This document shows, piece by piece, positions 46,309 through 54,482 of a DNA stretch of 60,660 nt. Under the pieces are notes generated by a model. It ran no database searches. It was given only the letters and a program-made list of their open reading frames with translations, and was not told the origin of the DNA. The stretch's first letter is position 1. Each line of letters starts with the position of its first letter. Source of the DNA: Acidobacteriota bacterium (GTDB lineage: Bacteria > Actinomycetota > Acidimicrobiia > Acidimicrobiales > RAAP-2); assembly GCA_028873575.1 (NCBI GenBank), contig JAGWHY010000006.1, forward strand, positions 1 through 60,660, written 5' to 3'. The position numbers and the translations under genes are program-made.

Positions 46309-47294
46309 TGGCGACCCAGACCATGACGATGGCTAAGGCGCTGAACGAGGGACTTCGCGCCGCGATGGAGAAAAACAAGAAAGTGCTCATCATGGGCGAA
46401 GACGTCGGCAAGCTCGGCGGCGTTTTTCGCATCACCGACGGACTACAAAAGGACTTCGGTGAGGACCGCGTTATCGACGCGCCGCTCGCCGAGTCGGCGA
46501 TTGTGGGTACCGCGGTCGGTCTCGCGATTCGCGGGTACCGCACCGTGTGCGAAATTCAGTTCGACGGTTTCGTGTACCCGGCGTTCGACCAGATCGTCTC
46601 GCAGGTCGCCAAGCTGCGTAAGCGTTCCGACGGCGTGTACACGATGGGTCTGGTCATTCGCATCCCCTTCCAGGGAGGCATCGGCGCGATTGAGCACCAC
46701 TCGGAGAGTCCCGAGGCCTACTTCGCGCACACCGCGGGTCTACGCGTGGTGTCGTGTTCGACGCCCAACGACGCGTACTGGATGATCCAGCAGTCCATCG
46801 AACACGACGATCCGATCATTTTCTGCGAGCCGAAGAGTCGCTACTGGGAGAAGGGCGAGGTCAACCTCGACCAACCCCCGAACGGGCTCTTTGACGCGGT
46901 CGTTCGACGTGAGGGAACCGACGTCACCGTGGTGGGTTACGGCTCCACCGTCAAGACGGCGCTGCGCGCGGCGGACACCGCCGCGCAAGAGGGCCTGTCA
47001 CTCGAGGTGATCGACGCCCGCTCGCTGGCGCCCCTCGACCTCGAAACCATGGCGGCGTCGCTCACGAAAACGGGGCGGCTCGTGGTGGTGCAAGAAGCAC
47101 CGCACACGGCGTCGGTTGGTTCGGAAATCGTCGCCGCGCTGAGTGAACGTTGTTTCTATTCGTTACGCGCCCCGGGCGTACGAGTGAGTGGTTACCACGT
47201 GCCGTATCCGCCGACGCGCATCGAAGAGGACTATCGACCGAGCGTCGACCGCGTGCTCGACGCCGTCGACCGAGTGATGGGATTTGACAGTTGA
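46308..47294 (+). CDS. pdhB: 2-oxoacid dehydrogenase E1 component, beta subunit
   Basis: 328 aa. Typical strands M-G-E-D-V-G-K-L-G-G-V-F, F-D-G-F-V-Y-P-A-F-D-Q-I and G-G-I-G-A-I-E-H-H-S are present. With PdhA it forms the E1 heterotetramer. Its TGA overlaps the TTG start of the E2 gene as TTGA. Confidence 0.95.
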   Translation: MATQTMTMAKALNEGLRAAMEKNKKVLIMGEDVGKLGGVFRITDGLQKDFGEDRVIDAPLAESAIVGTAVGLAIRGYRTVCEIQFDGFVYPAFDQIVSQVAKLRKRSDGVYTMGLVIRIPFQGGIGAIEHHSESPEAYFAHTAGLRVVSCSTPNDAYWMIQQSIEHDDPIIFCEPKSRYWEKGEVNLDQPPNGLFDAVVRREGTDVTVVGYGSTVKTALRAADTAAQEGLSLEVIDARSLAPLDLETMAASLTKTGRLVVVQEAPHTASVGSEIVAALSERCFYSLRAPGVRVSGYHVPYPPTRIEEDYRPSVDRVLDAVDRVMGFDS

Positions 47295-48652
47295 GTGAAC
47301 AGGTCTTTCTCCTGCCCGACGTGGGCGAAGGCCTCGTCGAGGCCGAAATCGTGGCGTGGAAAGTGAACGTCGGCGACGTCGTGACGTTGAACCAGCCGTT
47401 GGTCGACATTGAAACGGCCAAGGCGACCGTGGAGCTGCCGAGTCCCTACGCGGGCACGGTCGTCACGCTGCACGGCAACGTTGGCGACGTGATGGAGGTC
47501 CACAAGCCCCTCATCACCTTCGAGGTGGGCGGTGTCGCCTCCAGTGCGACTACGGTCGCCGCTGACGCACCACCAATTTCGACTCCCAGTGTCGAAAAGC
47601 GCGAAGCGGTGCTCGTCGGTTACGGGGTGACGAACGAAGAGGGCGTCGCGACGCGAACGCGTCGCCGCCAAGGTACGAGCGCGCGGGTGATTCCCCCAAC
47701 CTCCAGCGCGCCCGTCGCCGCGACGGCGCCGCGCTCCACCCCGCCTGTGCGTCTGTACGCGAAGCAGCACGGACTCGATATCGCGACGTTGACCGGCACC
47801 GGGCGTGATGGTCTCGTGACGCGTCACGACGTCGACCAGGCCCTGAGCGGCGCGCCGGCCACCAGCCCCGTTCGCGTCGTGGCAGTGCCGACGGGTCCGA
47901 CGTCGACGTCGCGTTTTGTGGGTCGCGACCTGGAGCCGTGGGCGACGGGGCCAAAGGAGGAGCGTTTCGCCGTCAAGGGCGTTCTTCGCTCGATGGCCGA
48001 CGCGATGACCCAGAGCGCGTTCAGCGCGCCGCACGCGGCGGTGTGGATGCGCGTCGACGTCACGCGAACGATGGAACTCCTGACGTCGCTCAAGGGGCGA
48101 CCCGCGCTAGGTGCGACCAAACTTTCGCCGTTGACGATCGTGGCCCTGGCCTTTTGTGACGCGGCGCGACACTACCCGGGGATTAACTCGAGTTTCGACG
48201 CGGCGAACGGTGAGGTCGTCGTGCGTCGACGGGTGAACTTGGGTATCGCCGCGGACACGCCGCGGGGATTAATCGTGCCCAATATCAAAGACGCGGATCA
48301 ACTCGACCTCGTCGCCATGGCGCAAGCGCAGGCCGTCCTCGTGGAGAAGGCGCGCGCGGGCACGACGACGCCCAACGAGATGATCGGCACCACCTTGACG
48401 ATCACCAACGTGGGCCCCTTCGGGGTCGACGCCGCGATGCCGATTCTGCCGCCCGGAACGGGCGCGATTCTGGCCGTGGGTCGTTTCGCGAAGGCGCCGT
48501 GGGTGGTTGACGACGAGGTCGTCGTGCGCTACGTGACGGAACTCGCGATGTCGTTTGATCACCGCCAAGTCGACGGCGCGTTAGCGTCGCGCGTGCTGGC
48601 GCACGTCGCCCGATTCCTCGAGGATCCGGCGGCCGCGCTGCTAGTTGGCTAG
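47291..48652 (+). CDS. pdhC: 2-oxoacid dehydrogenase E2 component (dihydrolipoyl acyltransferase)
   Basis: 453 aa, TTG start coupled to pdhB. A lipoyl domain with lipoyl lysine K44 in D-I-E-T-A-K-A (1–78); a peripheral subunit-binding domain with P-P-V-R-L-Y-A-K-Q-H-G-L-D (about 152–190); and a catalytic domain ending S-F-D-H-R-Q-V-D-G with the active-site H-x-x-x-D-G. One lipoyl domain only. No E3 follows, so E3 must come from another locus. Confidence 0.93.
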   Translation: MSEQVFLLPDVGEGLVEAEIVAWKVNVGDVVTLNQPLVDIETAKATVELPSPYAGTVVTLHGNVGDVMEVHKPLITFEVGGVASSATTVAADAPPISTPSVEKREAVLVGYGVTNEEGVATRTRRRQGTSARVIPPTSSAPVAATAPRSTPPVRLYAKQHGLDIATLTGTGRDGLVTRHDVDQALSGAPATSPVRVVAVPTGPTSTSRFVGRDLEPWATGPKEERFAVKGVLRSMADAMTQSAFSAPHAAVWMRVDVTRTMELLTSLKGRPALGATKLSPLTIVALAFCDAARHYPGINSSFDAANGEVVVRRRVNLGIAADTPRGLIVPNIKDADQLDLVAMAQAQAVLVEKARAGTTTPNEMIGTTLTITNVGPFGVDAAMPILPPGTGAILAVGRFAKAPWVVDDEVVVRYVTELAMSFDHRQVDGALASRVLAHVARFLEDPAAALLVG

Positions 48653-49102
48653 GCCCTTGGCCTTTAACGTGGTGAGCGCGCGATCGGCGTGCGCGTTCAT
48701 ATTGAGTTCATTGTGGATGACGTCGAGAATTTGACGGTCGCGGTCAATGACGAAGGTCGTGCGCTTGACCTTGAACAGGTCGAGCGGTCGCTTCACGCCG
48801 TAGAGTTTCGCGACGGCGCCGGCCGGGTCCGCTAAGAGCGTGAAGTCGAGGGCGTTGCGGGAGGCGAATTCGCGCTGGCGCGAGACGGAGTCCATCGAGA
48901 TGCCGACGCGCTGTGCGCCGACGGCGGCGAACTCGCTGCCGAGATCTCGGAAGTAGCAGGTCTCCTTGGTGCAGCCACTGGTCATCGCGGCTGGGTAGAA
49001 AAACAGGACGACTGGTCCGGCCGCCAGGGTCTGGCTGAGCGACACCTGCTCGCCGTCTTGATTCTCCAAGGTGAAATCGGGGGCGAGGTCTCCGGGGCGC
49101 AC
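48641..49102 (-). CDS. bcp: Peroxiredoxin, Bcp family
   Basis: 153 aa thioredoxin-fold peroxidase. Peroxidatic Cys44 and resolving Cys49 are in S-G-C-T-K-E-T-C, the 2-Cys Bcp pattern. It removes hydrogen or organic peroxides with thioredoxin. Its 3′ end overlaps that of pdhC by 12 bases, opposite strand. Confidence 0.93.
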   Translation of the reverse strand: MRPGDLAPDFTLENQDGEQVSLSQTLAAGPVVLFFYPAAMTSGCTKETCYFRDLGSEFAAVGAQRVGISMDSVSRQREFASRNALDFTLLADPAGAVAKLYGVKRPLDLFKVKRTTFVIDRDRQILDVIHNELNMNAHADRALTTLKAKGLAN

Positions 49103-49111
49103 GCCCCCACC

Positions 49112-49822
49112 CTAAAGGTCGAGACGGAATCCGACGCCTCGGATGGTGTGCAGGTGAACCGGGGTCGCCGGGTCGTCTTCAATCTTCTGGCGGAGGCGCT
49201 TGACGTGGGTATCGAGGGTTCGCGAGTCCGACAGTTCGAGCCCCCACCACAGCGTGTCGAGGCAAGTTTCGCGCGTCACAACTTGGCCGAGGCGTGTGGC
49301 CAGTAGCGCCAAGAGATCAAACTCCTTGCGACTAAGTGTGATTTCACGACCACGTTTAGTGAGCGTGCGGCGCATGAGGTCGAGTCGAAGGTCGCCGAAG
49401 TTGACCACCTCATCGTCGGTCTCGGACGTCGGTCGGCGCAAGACGGCCCGAATGCGCGCGACGAGTTCACGCAGGCGAAAAGGCTTGGTGACGTAGTCAG
49501 CGGCGCCTATCTCGAGACCGAGCACGACGTCGAGCTCGCTGCTACGCGCGCTGACCATGATCACTGGCGTCGGTGACGAGGCGCGGAGTTCACGGCAGTA
49601 GTCGACGCCCGAGCCGTCGGGCAGCATCACGTCGAGCAGGACGAGGTCGGGACTTCGAGTGTTCATGAGGTGTCGGGCTTCGGCAATGTTGGTGGCACCG
49701 ATGACGTCAAAACCTTCGACGCTCAACCCGACGCTGAGCGCGTCTTGGTAACTGGCCTCGTCTTCGACGACGAGAATAACGCTTCGACGTTCGGCGACTT
49801 GACTCACGTCACGCGCGCCCAA
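49112..49822 (-). CDS. OmpR/PhoB-type response regulator, no histidine kinase nearby
   Basis: 236 aa. Receiver domain with acidic E-D-E (20–22), phosphorylation Asp64 and Lys113; winged-helix domain with S-R-K-E-F-D-L-L and the R-T-L-D-T-H-V-K-R-L-R-Q recognition part. It starts with TTG without a clear ribosome site; GTG at 49807 is an alternative. It resembles RegX3/PhoP regulators. No kinase gene is next to it, so its stimulus is unknown. Confidence 0.9.
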   Translation of the reverse strand: MGARDVSQVAERRSVILVVEDEASYQDALSVGLSVEGFDVIGATNIAEARHLMNTRSPDLVLLDVMLPDGSGVDYCRELRASSPTPVIMVSARSSELDVVLGLEIGAADYVTKPFRLRELVARIRAVLRRPTSETDDEVVNFGDLRLDLMRRTLTKRGREITLSRKEFDLLALLATRLGQVVTRETCLDTLWWGLELSDSRTLDTHVKRLRQKIEDDPATPVHLHTIRGVGFRLDL

Positions 49823-49845
49823 GCAAATCGTGGGGCGGCACGTCA

Positions 49846-49874
49846 GCGCGCTCGACGGGAGGGATCGAGCGCGC
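49846..49874. terminator. GC-rich hairpin, possible terminator
   Basis: A 10-base stem (GCGCGCTCGA and complement) with loop CGGGAGGGA, between the repeat-protein gene and the regulator gene. There is no T-run, so it may work as a weak terminator or RNA structure. Confidence 0.45.
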
Positions 49875-49966
49875 GAGTGCCACGAAGGTGAAGTTAGGGG
49901 GAGAGGGTTATCTAAAGGTGACGAGCGTGATATCGCCAGGTGTGCGCGAGATGAAACCTCGCGAGG

Positions 49967-51415
49967 TCAGGGTGCGGTAAGCGTGAAACCCTGGTAGTTG
50001 GTCGCTTGGTCGAGGTAGGAGCCAATGGCCGAACAGGTCGTCGACGTCGTGCAGACCAGCCCGTAAAGTCCACCGGCGACTCCCACGTTCGTGGCGCCCG
50101 CGGGCAAGGTCACTCGAGTCCCACGGAGCCACGTTCCGTTCGTCTGCGTGACGGTCATCGCCTGATAGTTCCCGTTGGCGTCGAGGTAGGCCGCGCCAGC
50201 GCGACACGACCCCTTGACGGGACAGGTCACCGCCACCACGCCGCCGTTTTTACCCGCCTGGGTAGCTCCCGCCGGAAGCGCGACGGATGACGCGCGCTGC
50301 CACGTGCCGTTGACTTCGTTGACGAGGAGGCCCTGATAGTCACCTCGTTGATCGCGGTACTGGCCCCCCACGGCGCAGTTGCCCGCCGAGGCGCACGACA
50401 CCTCACTAAAGCCGTAGAAGAAAATCTGGGGATTGGCCGCGGCGTCGACGGGGGCGACCAGTTCACGCCCCCGCTGCCACGTGCCGTTGACCTCGTTGAC
50501 GACGAGCCCTTCGACGGTGCCCGCCACGGTGTTGTAGACCCCGACGCTGACGCAGTTACCGGCGCTCGTGCAGGTGAGTCCCGAAAGCGCCGCGCCGGCG
50601 TAGGCACTGGCGTTACCCGGGAGTGCGAGGGCCTGCCCGTGTTGCCAGGTGCCGTTGATCTCGTTGACGACGAGCGCCTGGGTCACGTTGTCGTGATTGA
50701 CGTACGAGCCAGTGGCGACGCAGTTGCCGGCGCTCGAGCACGAGAGTTGCGTGAGCGACACGAGAGAGTTCACGTTGGCGTCACTCGGCAACGTCAGCGG
50801 CGTCGCGCGCTGCCACGTGCCACTGACTTCTCGAGCCGCGAGCGCCAAGGTGTGCGGCGCCGCCGCGCCGTCGAGGTACGTACCGACGGCGTCGCAGTTG
50901 CCGGCACTCGCGCAGGCGACGGCCCGTAGGAGAGCGTTGGACTCCGAGGCCGGCGCGTCCGAAGGCAGGGCAATGGCGACCGGCGTCGACCAATGATTCG
51001 CGCTCGACGACGCGGCGAACGGCACGACGTTGCCGGCGGCGGTTTGGTAGTTCCCGACGAGGGCGCACGAACCGGGTGCCGGGCACGACGCGCCGTACAC
51101 CGAAAGACCGGCGTTCGTCGCCGCGTTGGTGGGCGACCCGAGCACGGCGGCGCCACGCCACGCACCGTTGATTTCGCTCACGGTGACGGTGTGCACGACG
51201 CCGTTTTGGGTGAGGTACGGGCCGCTGGCCACGCAGTTACCCCCGCGGGCGCAGGCCAACGTTGAAAACTGACCTTGGTAGAAGCCGGTCCCCCCGACCG
51301 GCAACGTCACGATTTTCGCGTTCGTCCACGAGAGCGTGGCCGCGACGGCCAGACTTGAGACCAGCGCACCGACGAGTGAGAGGGGCAACAACACCCAAAG
51401 TCGTCTTTTCATCAC
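49967..51415 (-). CDS. Secreted repeat protein, likely eight-bladed propeller
   Basis: 482 aa. A signal peptide of about 26 residues (ending A-V-A-A) is followed by seven complete repeats of 55–60 residues and a C-terminal half-repeat. Each repeat has a C-x-x-x-G-x-C or C-x-S-A-G-N-C start, V-G-x-Y, a V-V-N-E-V-N-G-T-W-Q-R-G strand and an A-L-P-A/V block. The residues after the signal (T-L-S-W-T-N-A-K-I-V-T-L-P) supply the missing second half of the last repeat, so the ends may close a ring. Two cysteines per repeat suggest disulfides. Good ribosome site and −10 TATACT (51463–51458). Function unknown. Confidence 0.8.
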   Translation of the reverse strand: MMKRRLWVLLPLSLVGALVSSLAVAATLSWTNAKIVTLPVGGTGFYQGQFSTLACARGGNCVASGPYLTQNGVVHTVTVSEINGAWRGAAVLGSPTNAATNAGLSVYGASCPAPGSCALVGNYQTAAGNVVPFAASSSANHWSTPVAIALPSDAPASESNALLRAVACASAGNCDAVGTYLDGAAAPHTLALAAREVSGTWQRATPLTLPSDANVNSLVSLTQLSCSSAGNCVATGSYVNHDNVTQALVVNEINGTWQHGQALALPGNASAYAGAALSGLTCTSAGNCVSVGVYNTVAGTVEGLVVNEVNGTWQRGRELVAPVDAAANPQIFFYGFSEVSCASAGNCAVGGQYRDQRGDYQGLLVNEVNGTWQRASSVALPAGATQAGKNGGVVAVTCPVKGSCRAGAAYLDANGNYQAMTVTQTNGTWLRGTRVTLPAGATNVGVAGGLYGLVCTTSTTCSAIGSYLDQATNYQGFTLTAP

Positions 51416-51457
51416 TCTCCTGAACGCGCGAAGGCCGCGGTGATCTCTCCGAGAGTC

Positions 51458-51463
51458 AGTATA
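51458..51463 (-). promoter_or_regulatory. Candidate −10 of the repeat-protein gene
   Basis: TATACT on the minus strand, 43 bases before the start and inside the gap to the neighbour gene. The −35 is not clear. Confidence 0.4.
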
Positions 51464-51471
51464 AGAAAGCG

Positions 51472-51876
51472 TTAGCGCGAAGAGGCGTCGGCTCGGGGGG
51501 CTGGCAACTTCGCGAGTCGCGTCGGAATCATCGTGTTTTCGTTAATCCAGTAGCTCGCGCACACGCGGTGATAACCGTCGGCAATGACGAGCGGGAGTCC
51601 GCGCGTCGCGTCGCCGCGCACCAAAAGGACTGGTGAGAGTCGTCGGCCGGATTTCACTTTGTCGAGGTCGTGGCGCACGTGAACGTTGTCGCGTTCCAAG
51701 AGTTCGAGGTTGCTCGCGCGCAGGAGGTCTTTTGCCGCAAAGTACAGGGTCGTGGCGACGCGGAGCTGCGCGACAATCGTCGAGACGTCGCGGGGTCGCA
51801 ACACGAGGCTGAGGTAGTGGGCGGCGGCCGGAAAATCGTGTTCTTCCGGTTCGTCGAGCCAGTGGCTAACGTCCAC
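51472..51876 (-). CDS. Small conserved protein with ParB/sulfiredoxin-like strand
   Basis: 134 aa, GTG start. E-E-H-D-F-P-A-A, K-D-L-L-R-A-S-x-L-x-L-L-x-x-D-N-V-H-V and I-A-D-G-Y-H-R-V-C-A-S-Y are notable; the D-G-Y-H-R motif recalls ParB-N/sulfiredoxin folds with a nucleotide-binding role. A 33-residue frame with an ATG at 51964 ends inside this gene in another frame (about 51865), so an upstream start joined by a frameshift is possible. No function assigned. Confidence 0.7.
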   Translation of the reverse strand: MDVSHWLDEPEEHDFPAAAHYLSLVLRPRDVSTIVAQLRVATTLYFAAKDLLRASNLELLERDNVHVRHDLDKVKSGRRLSPVLLVRGDATRGLPLVIADGYHRVCASYWINENTMIPTRLAKLPAPRADASSR

Positions 51877-52031
51877 GCGTGGTGTCCCTTGCGTGCCGCA
51901 CGTCGAGCATCGTCGGGGTGGTGAGGCCCTCGTCGGCGAGCGCGCGTGAACGGCCAGTACTCATGGACTAACCCTAACGACGCGACGCGTGCCGCGCGAG
52001 GGCGGCGAAATTACTTTGACACAATGGAGGC

Positions 52032-52658
52032 GTGACGTCTCCCTTTCCGACGATCGCGAACCCCTTGGTTCTCGCCGGCGAAGGAGTGCGACTGCGACCG
52101 GTGACGCTCGCCGACGTCGCGTCCGTGGCCGCGGCCAGCTCGGGTGATCGCGCCAGTTACGGCTTTACGAACGTCCCGCACGACGAGCGGAGCGCTCGAC
52201 GCTACGTTGAGAACCTTGTCGCCGAGCGCCTCTCGGGAACCTCGTACTCCTTCGTTATCGAAGATGGCCGTCGTCACGAGGTGGTGGGAATGACTCGTTA
52301 CCTCACGCTTCGTTGGTGGTTCGCGCGCGAGGCACCCGACGCCGTCGAGATTGGTGGTACCTGGCTCGCGGCGCGCGCGCAGCGCACGGGTGTGAACACG
52401 GCGGCGAAGAGACTTATGCTGTCGCACGCGTTCGACGAGTGGGGCGTCGCGCGGGTTGATTTTAAGACTGACGCGCGTAATGACCAGTCCCGCCGCGCCC
52501 TCGAACGGCTCGGGGCGTCGTTCGAGGGTGTCCTGCACTCGTGGCAACCCTCCGCTCGAAACGACGAGCAGGGGCTCCCTCGAGACTCCGCCATGTACGC
52601 CGTCGTGCGCGAGCACTGGCCCGAGGTCCGCGCGCGACTCGACAATCGTCGCTACTAG
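52032..52658 (+). CDS. GNAT family acetyltransferase (RimJ/RimL-like)
   Basis: 208 aa, GTG start after GGAGGC. Motifs L-R-P-V-T-L-A-D, E-I-G-G-T-W-L, and K-T-D-A-R-N-D-Q-S-R-R-A-L-E-R-L-G-A are those of RimJ/RimL-type N-acetyltransferases. It may acetylate an amine of a protein or small molecule; not decided. It lies alone before the SGNH gene. Confidence 0.88.
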   Translation: MTSPFPTIANPLVLAGEGVRLRPVTLADVASVAAASSGDRASYGFTNVPHDERSARRYVENLVAERLSGTSYSFVIEDGRRHEVVGMTRYLTLRWWFAREAPDAVEIGGTWLAARAQRTGVNTAAKRLMLSHAFDEWGVARVDFKTDARNDQSRRALERLGASFEGVLHSWQPSARNDEQGLPRDSAMYAVVREHWPEVRARLDNRRY

Positions 52659-52793
52659 AGAACGCCCCATTCATTCTCAAGAAGTTTTGAGAATTTACGC
52701 GACGACGTGACGGAAGTCTTCGGCGTAAAGTTGGCGGGGCGGTCGCCGCGTTCGGTGGCTCAACTCGCGCCCAAGACTTCTCGAAGGTGGATC

Positions 52794-53717
52794 GTGTCGC
52801 GATACCTCAAACTGCTCGCCTTCATGGTGAGCGTCACGCTGTTGATTGGCGTTGGCTTCGCCGCGGGGAAGAAGAGTGGCGCCGACTCGGCGCCCACGAG
52901 CACGAACGGACCCTTCTACCTGGTCGTCGGGGCGTCGTCGTCACTCGGGATTCAACCGAGTGGTGTCCCGTCGCAAAACAGTCGACGTACGCAAGACGGC
53001 TACGCCAACGACGTCGTCGCCCTTGAGCAGCGCCAGCACGTCGACTTTCAGCTCGACCAGATCGGTTGCCCGGGTGAGACCGCTGAGTCAATGCTCAACA
53101 CGTCGGTGGCCGACCACTGCTACACCCTTCCCGCGACGCAACTCACCACCGCCCTGCACTTTCTTCAAGCGAACCACGACCGGGCGGGATTAGTGACGAT
53201 TGACCTCGGCTTTAACGATCTTCGGCCGTGCCTGACTGGCGCGACCGTGGACGAAAACTGCGTCACGCGTGGTTTGGCGTACGTGCAGAACGACTTGCCC
53301 AAGGTCCTCGCGCAACTCACGGCCGCCGCGGGTCCTCACGTGCACTTCGTGGGCTTTAACTACGAAGACCCGTTTTTGGCGCACTACCTTGAGGGTCCCG
53401 TCAGCGTGGCGAACGCGCAAGAGACGCTGACGGACATGGGGCGACTGAATCAGATTCTCCAAGCGGTCTACGGGCGCGCGCACGTGAGCGTGGCGAACAT
53501 CGCGGGAATGTTTCAGTCGGCGAACGCGTCGCGCGTGCAAATCCCGAACGTGGGTTTAGTGCCGCTCAACGTCCGATTCGCGTGTCTGTACACCTGGATG
53601 TGCCAGCCTTCGCCCTTCGGCCCGGACGATCACCCTAATAACCCTGGTTACATGTTGATCGCCGAGGCGATCGTGAAGACCCTCCCGGGCGCGTGGCGCA
53701 TCGCCGTCGTTCATTAG
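52794..53717 (+). CDS. Secreted SGNH/GDSL-type hydrolase
   Basis: 307 aa from the GTG at 52794, with AAGGTGG before it. A short signal/anchor helix (5–25) then a Ser/Thr linker. Block I is G-A-S-S-S-L-G (46–52, candidate Ser48), block III is D-L-G-F-N-D (G-x-N-D) and block V is D-D-H-P-N-N-P-G-Y, so Ser, Asn, Asp and His positions are present. Two cysteine pairs (G-C-P-G...D-H-C, R-P-C...E-N-C) may form disulfides. It probably hydrolyses esters outside the cell; substrate unknown. Confidence 0.82.
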   Translation: MSRYLKLLAFMVSVTLLIGVGFAAGKKSGADSAPTSTNGPFYLVVGASSSLGIQPSGVPSQNSRRTQDGYANDVVALEQRQHVDFQLDQIGCPGETAESMLNTSVADHCYTLPATQLTTALHFLQANHDRAGLVTIDLGFNDLRPCLTGATVDENCVTRGLAYVQNDLPKVLAQLTAAAGPHVHFVGFNYEDPFLAHYLEGPVSVANAQETLTDMGRLNQILQAVYGRAHVSVANIAGMFQSANASRVQIPNVGLVPLNVRFACLYTWMCQPSPFGPDDHPNNPGYMLIAEAIVKTLPGAWRIAVVH

Positions 53718-53739
53718 ATCAACGCCGCGTGCCGTGTGC

Positions 53740-54366
53740 TTAGTTGGATTCGGGCGGTAGTGGCCGTCCAATCCCCGACGCCAGCATGATTGAATTAGGG
53801 ATCTTAAGAACGCCCTCGGTCGTGCGCACGGTCACGTAGGTGAGGCCAATGCCCAAGACCAGCGCGTCCACGTTGCCGACGACGCCCGAGCGCACGCGAA
53901 TCGTGTCACCGACGACGAAGGGTCGCGCGAAGAGTAGGACGACGGACGCGAAGATGTTGCCCAGGCTCTGTTGCGCGGCGATGCCGAGGACGACACCGGC
54001 CAGTCCCGCGCCGATGAGGAGATGCTGCAACGACACCCCGAGTACGCCGAAGAGGGCGAAGACGAGAACGACGTAGCCAACACCGGAGATCAGCAGTCGG
54101 AGTGACGCGCCGGTGCCCGGGCTGTACTGGAGCGTGACGACGTGGCCCAGCGCGTGGGCGAGCCGGCGAATGGCGAACCCGCCCGCGAGGAGCAAGATAA
54201 ACGCGCAGCCCCAGGCGATTACCTTTTGGTGGGGCGCGGAGTTCGAGACCTTGCCCATCGTTCGCCCGACACCAATGGCCGCGAAGGCGATCAATCCGGC
54301 GGCGGCACCCCCGAACCAGTCGCGACGAAGTCGCGCCTTCGCGTGTGAGTGTTCAAAGCCGGTCAT
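53740..54366 (-). CDS. Short MscS-type mechanosensitive channel
   Basis: 208 aa from the ATG at 54366. Three or four membrane segments; the pore helix with G-I-A-A-Q-Q-S-L-G-N-I-F-A-S and the β-domain start R-P-F-V-V-G-D-T-I-R-V are typical. The C-terminal α/β cage of full-length MscS is missing, and the protein ends soon after the β-domain. It may still open under osmotic stress. Confidence 0.82.
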   Translation of the reverse strand: MTGFEHSHAKARLRRDWFGGAAAGLIAFAAIGVGRTMGKVSNSAPHQKVIAWGCAFILLLAGGFAIRRLAHALGHVVTLQYSPGTGASLRLLISGVGYVVLVFALFGVLGVSLQHLLIGAGLAGVVLGIAAQQSLGNIFASVVLLFARPFVVGDTIRVRSGVVGNVDALVLGIGLTYVTVRTTEGVLKIPNSIMLASGIGRPLPPESN

Positions 54367-54482
54367 GGAACCCCACTGTATAGAGGTGGTCAACCAAGGT
54401 TCGACGCGCCGCGTGGCGACAATCGAAAGATGGCCGACGCGAGGGCCAACCAGTTACGTCGTGACGGGTAACCCTCGGTGCT

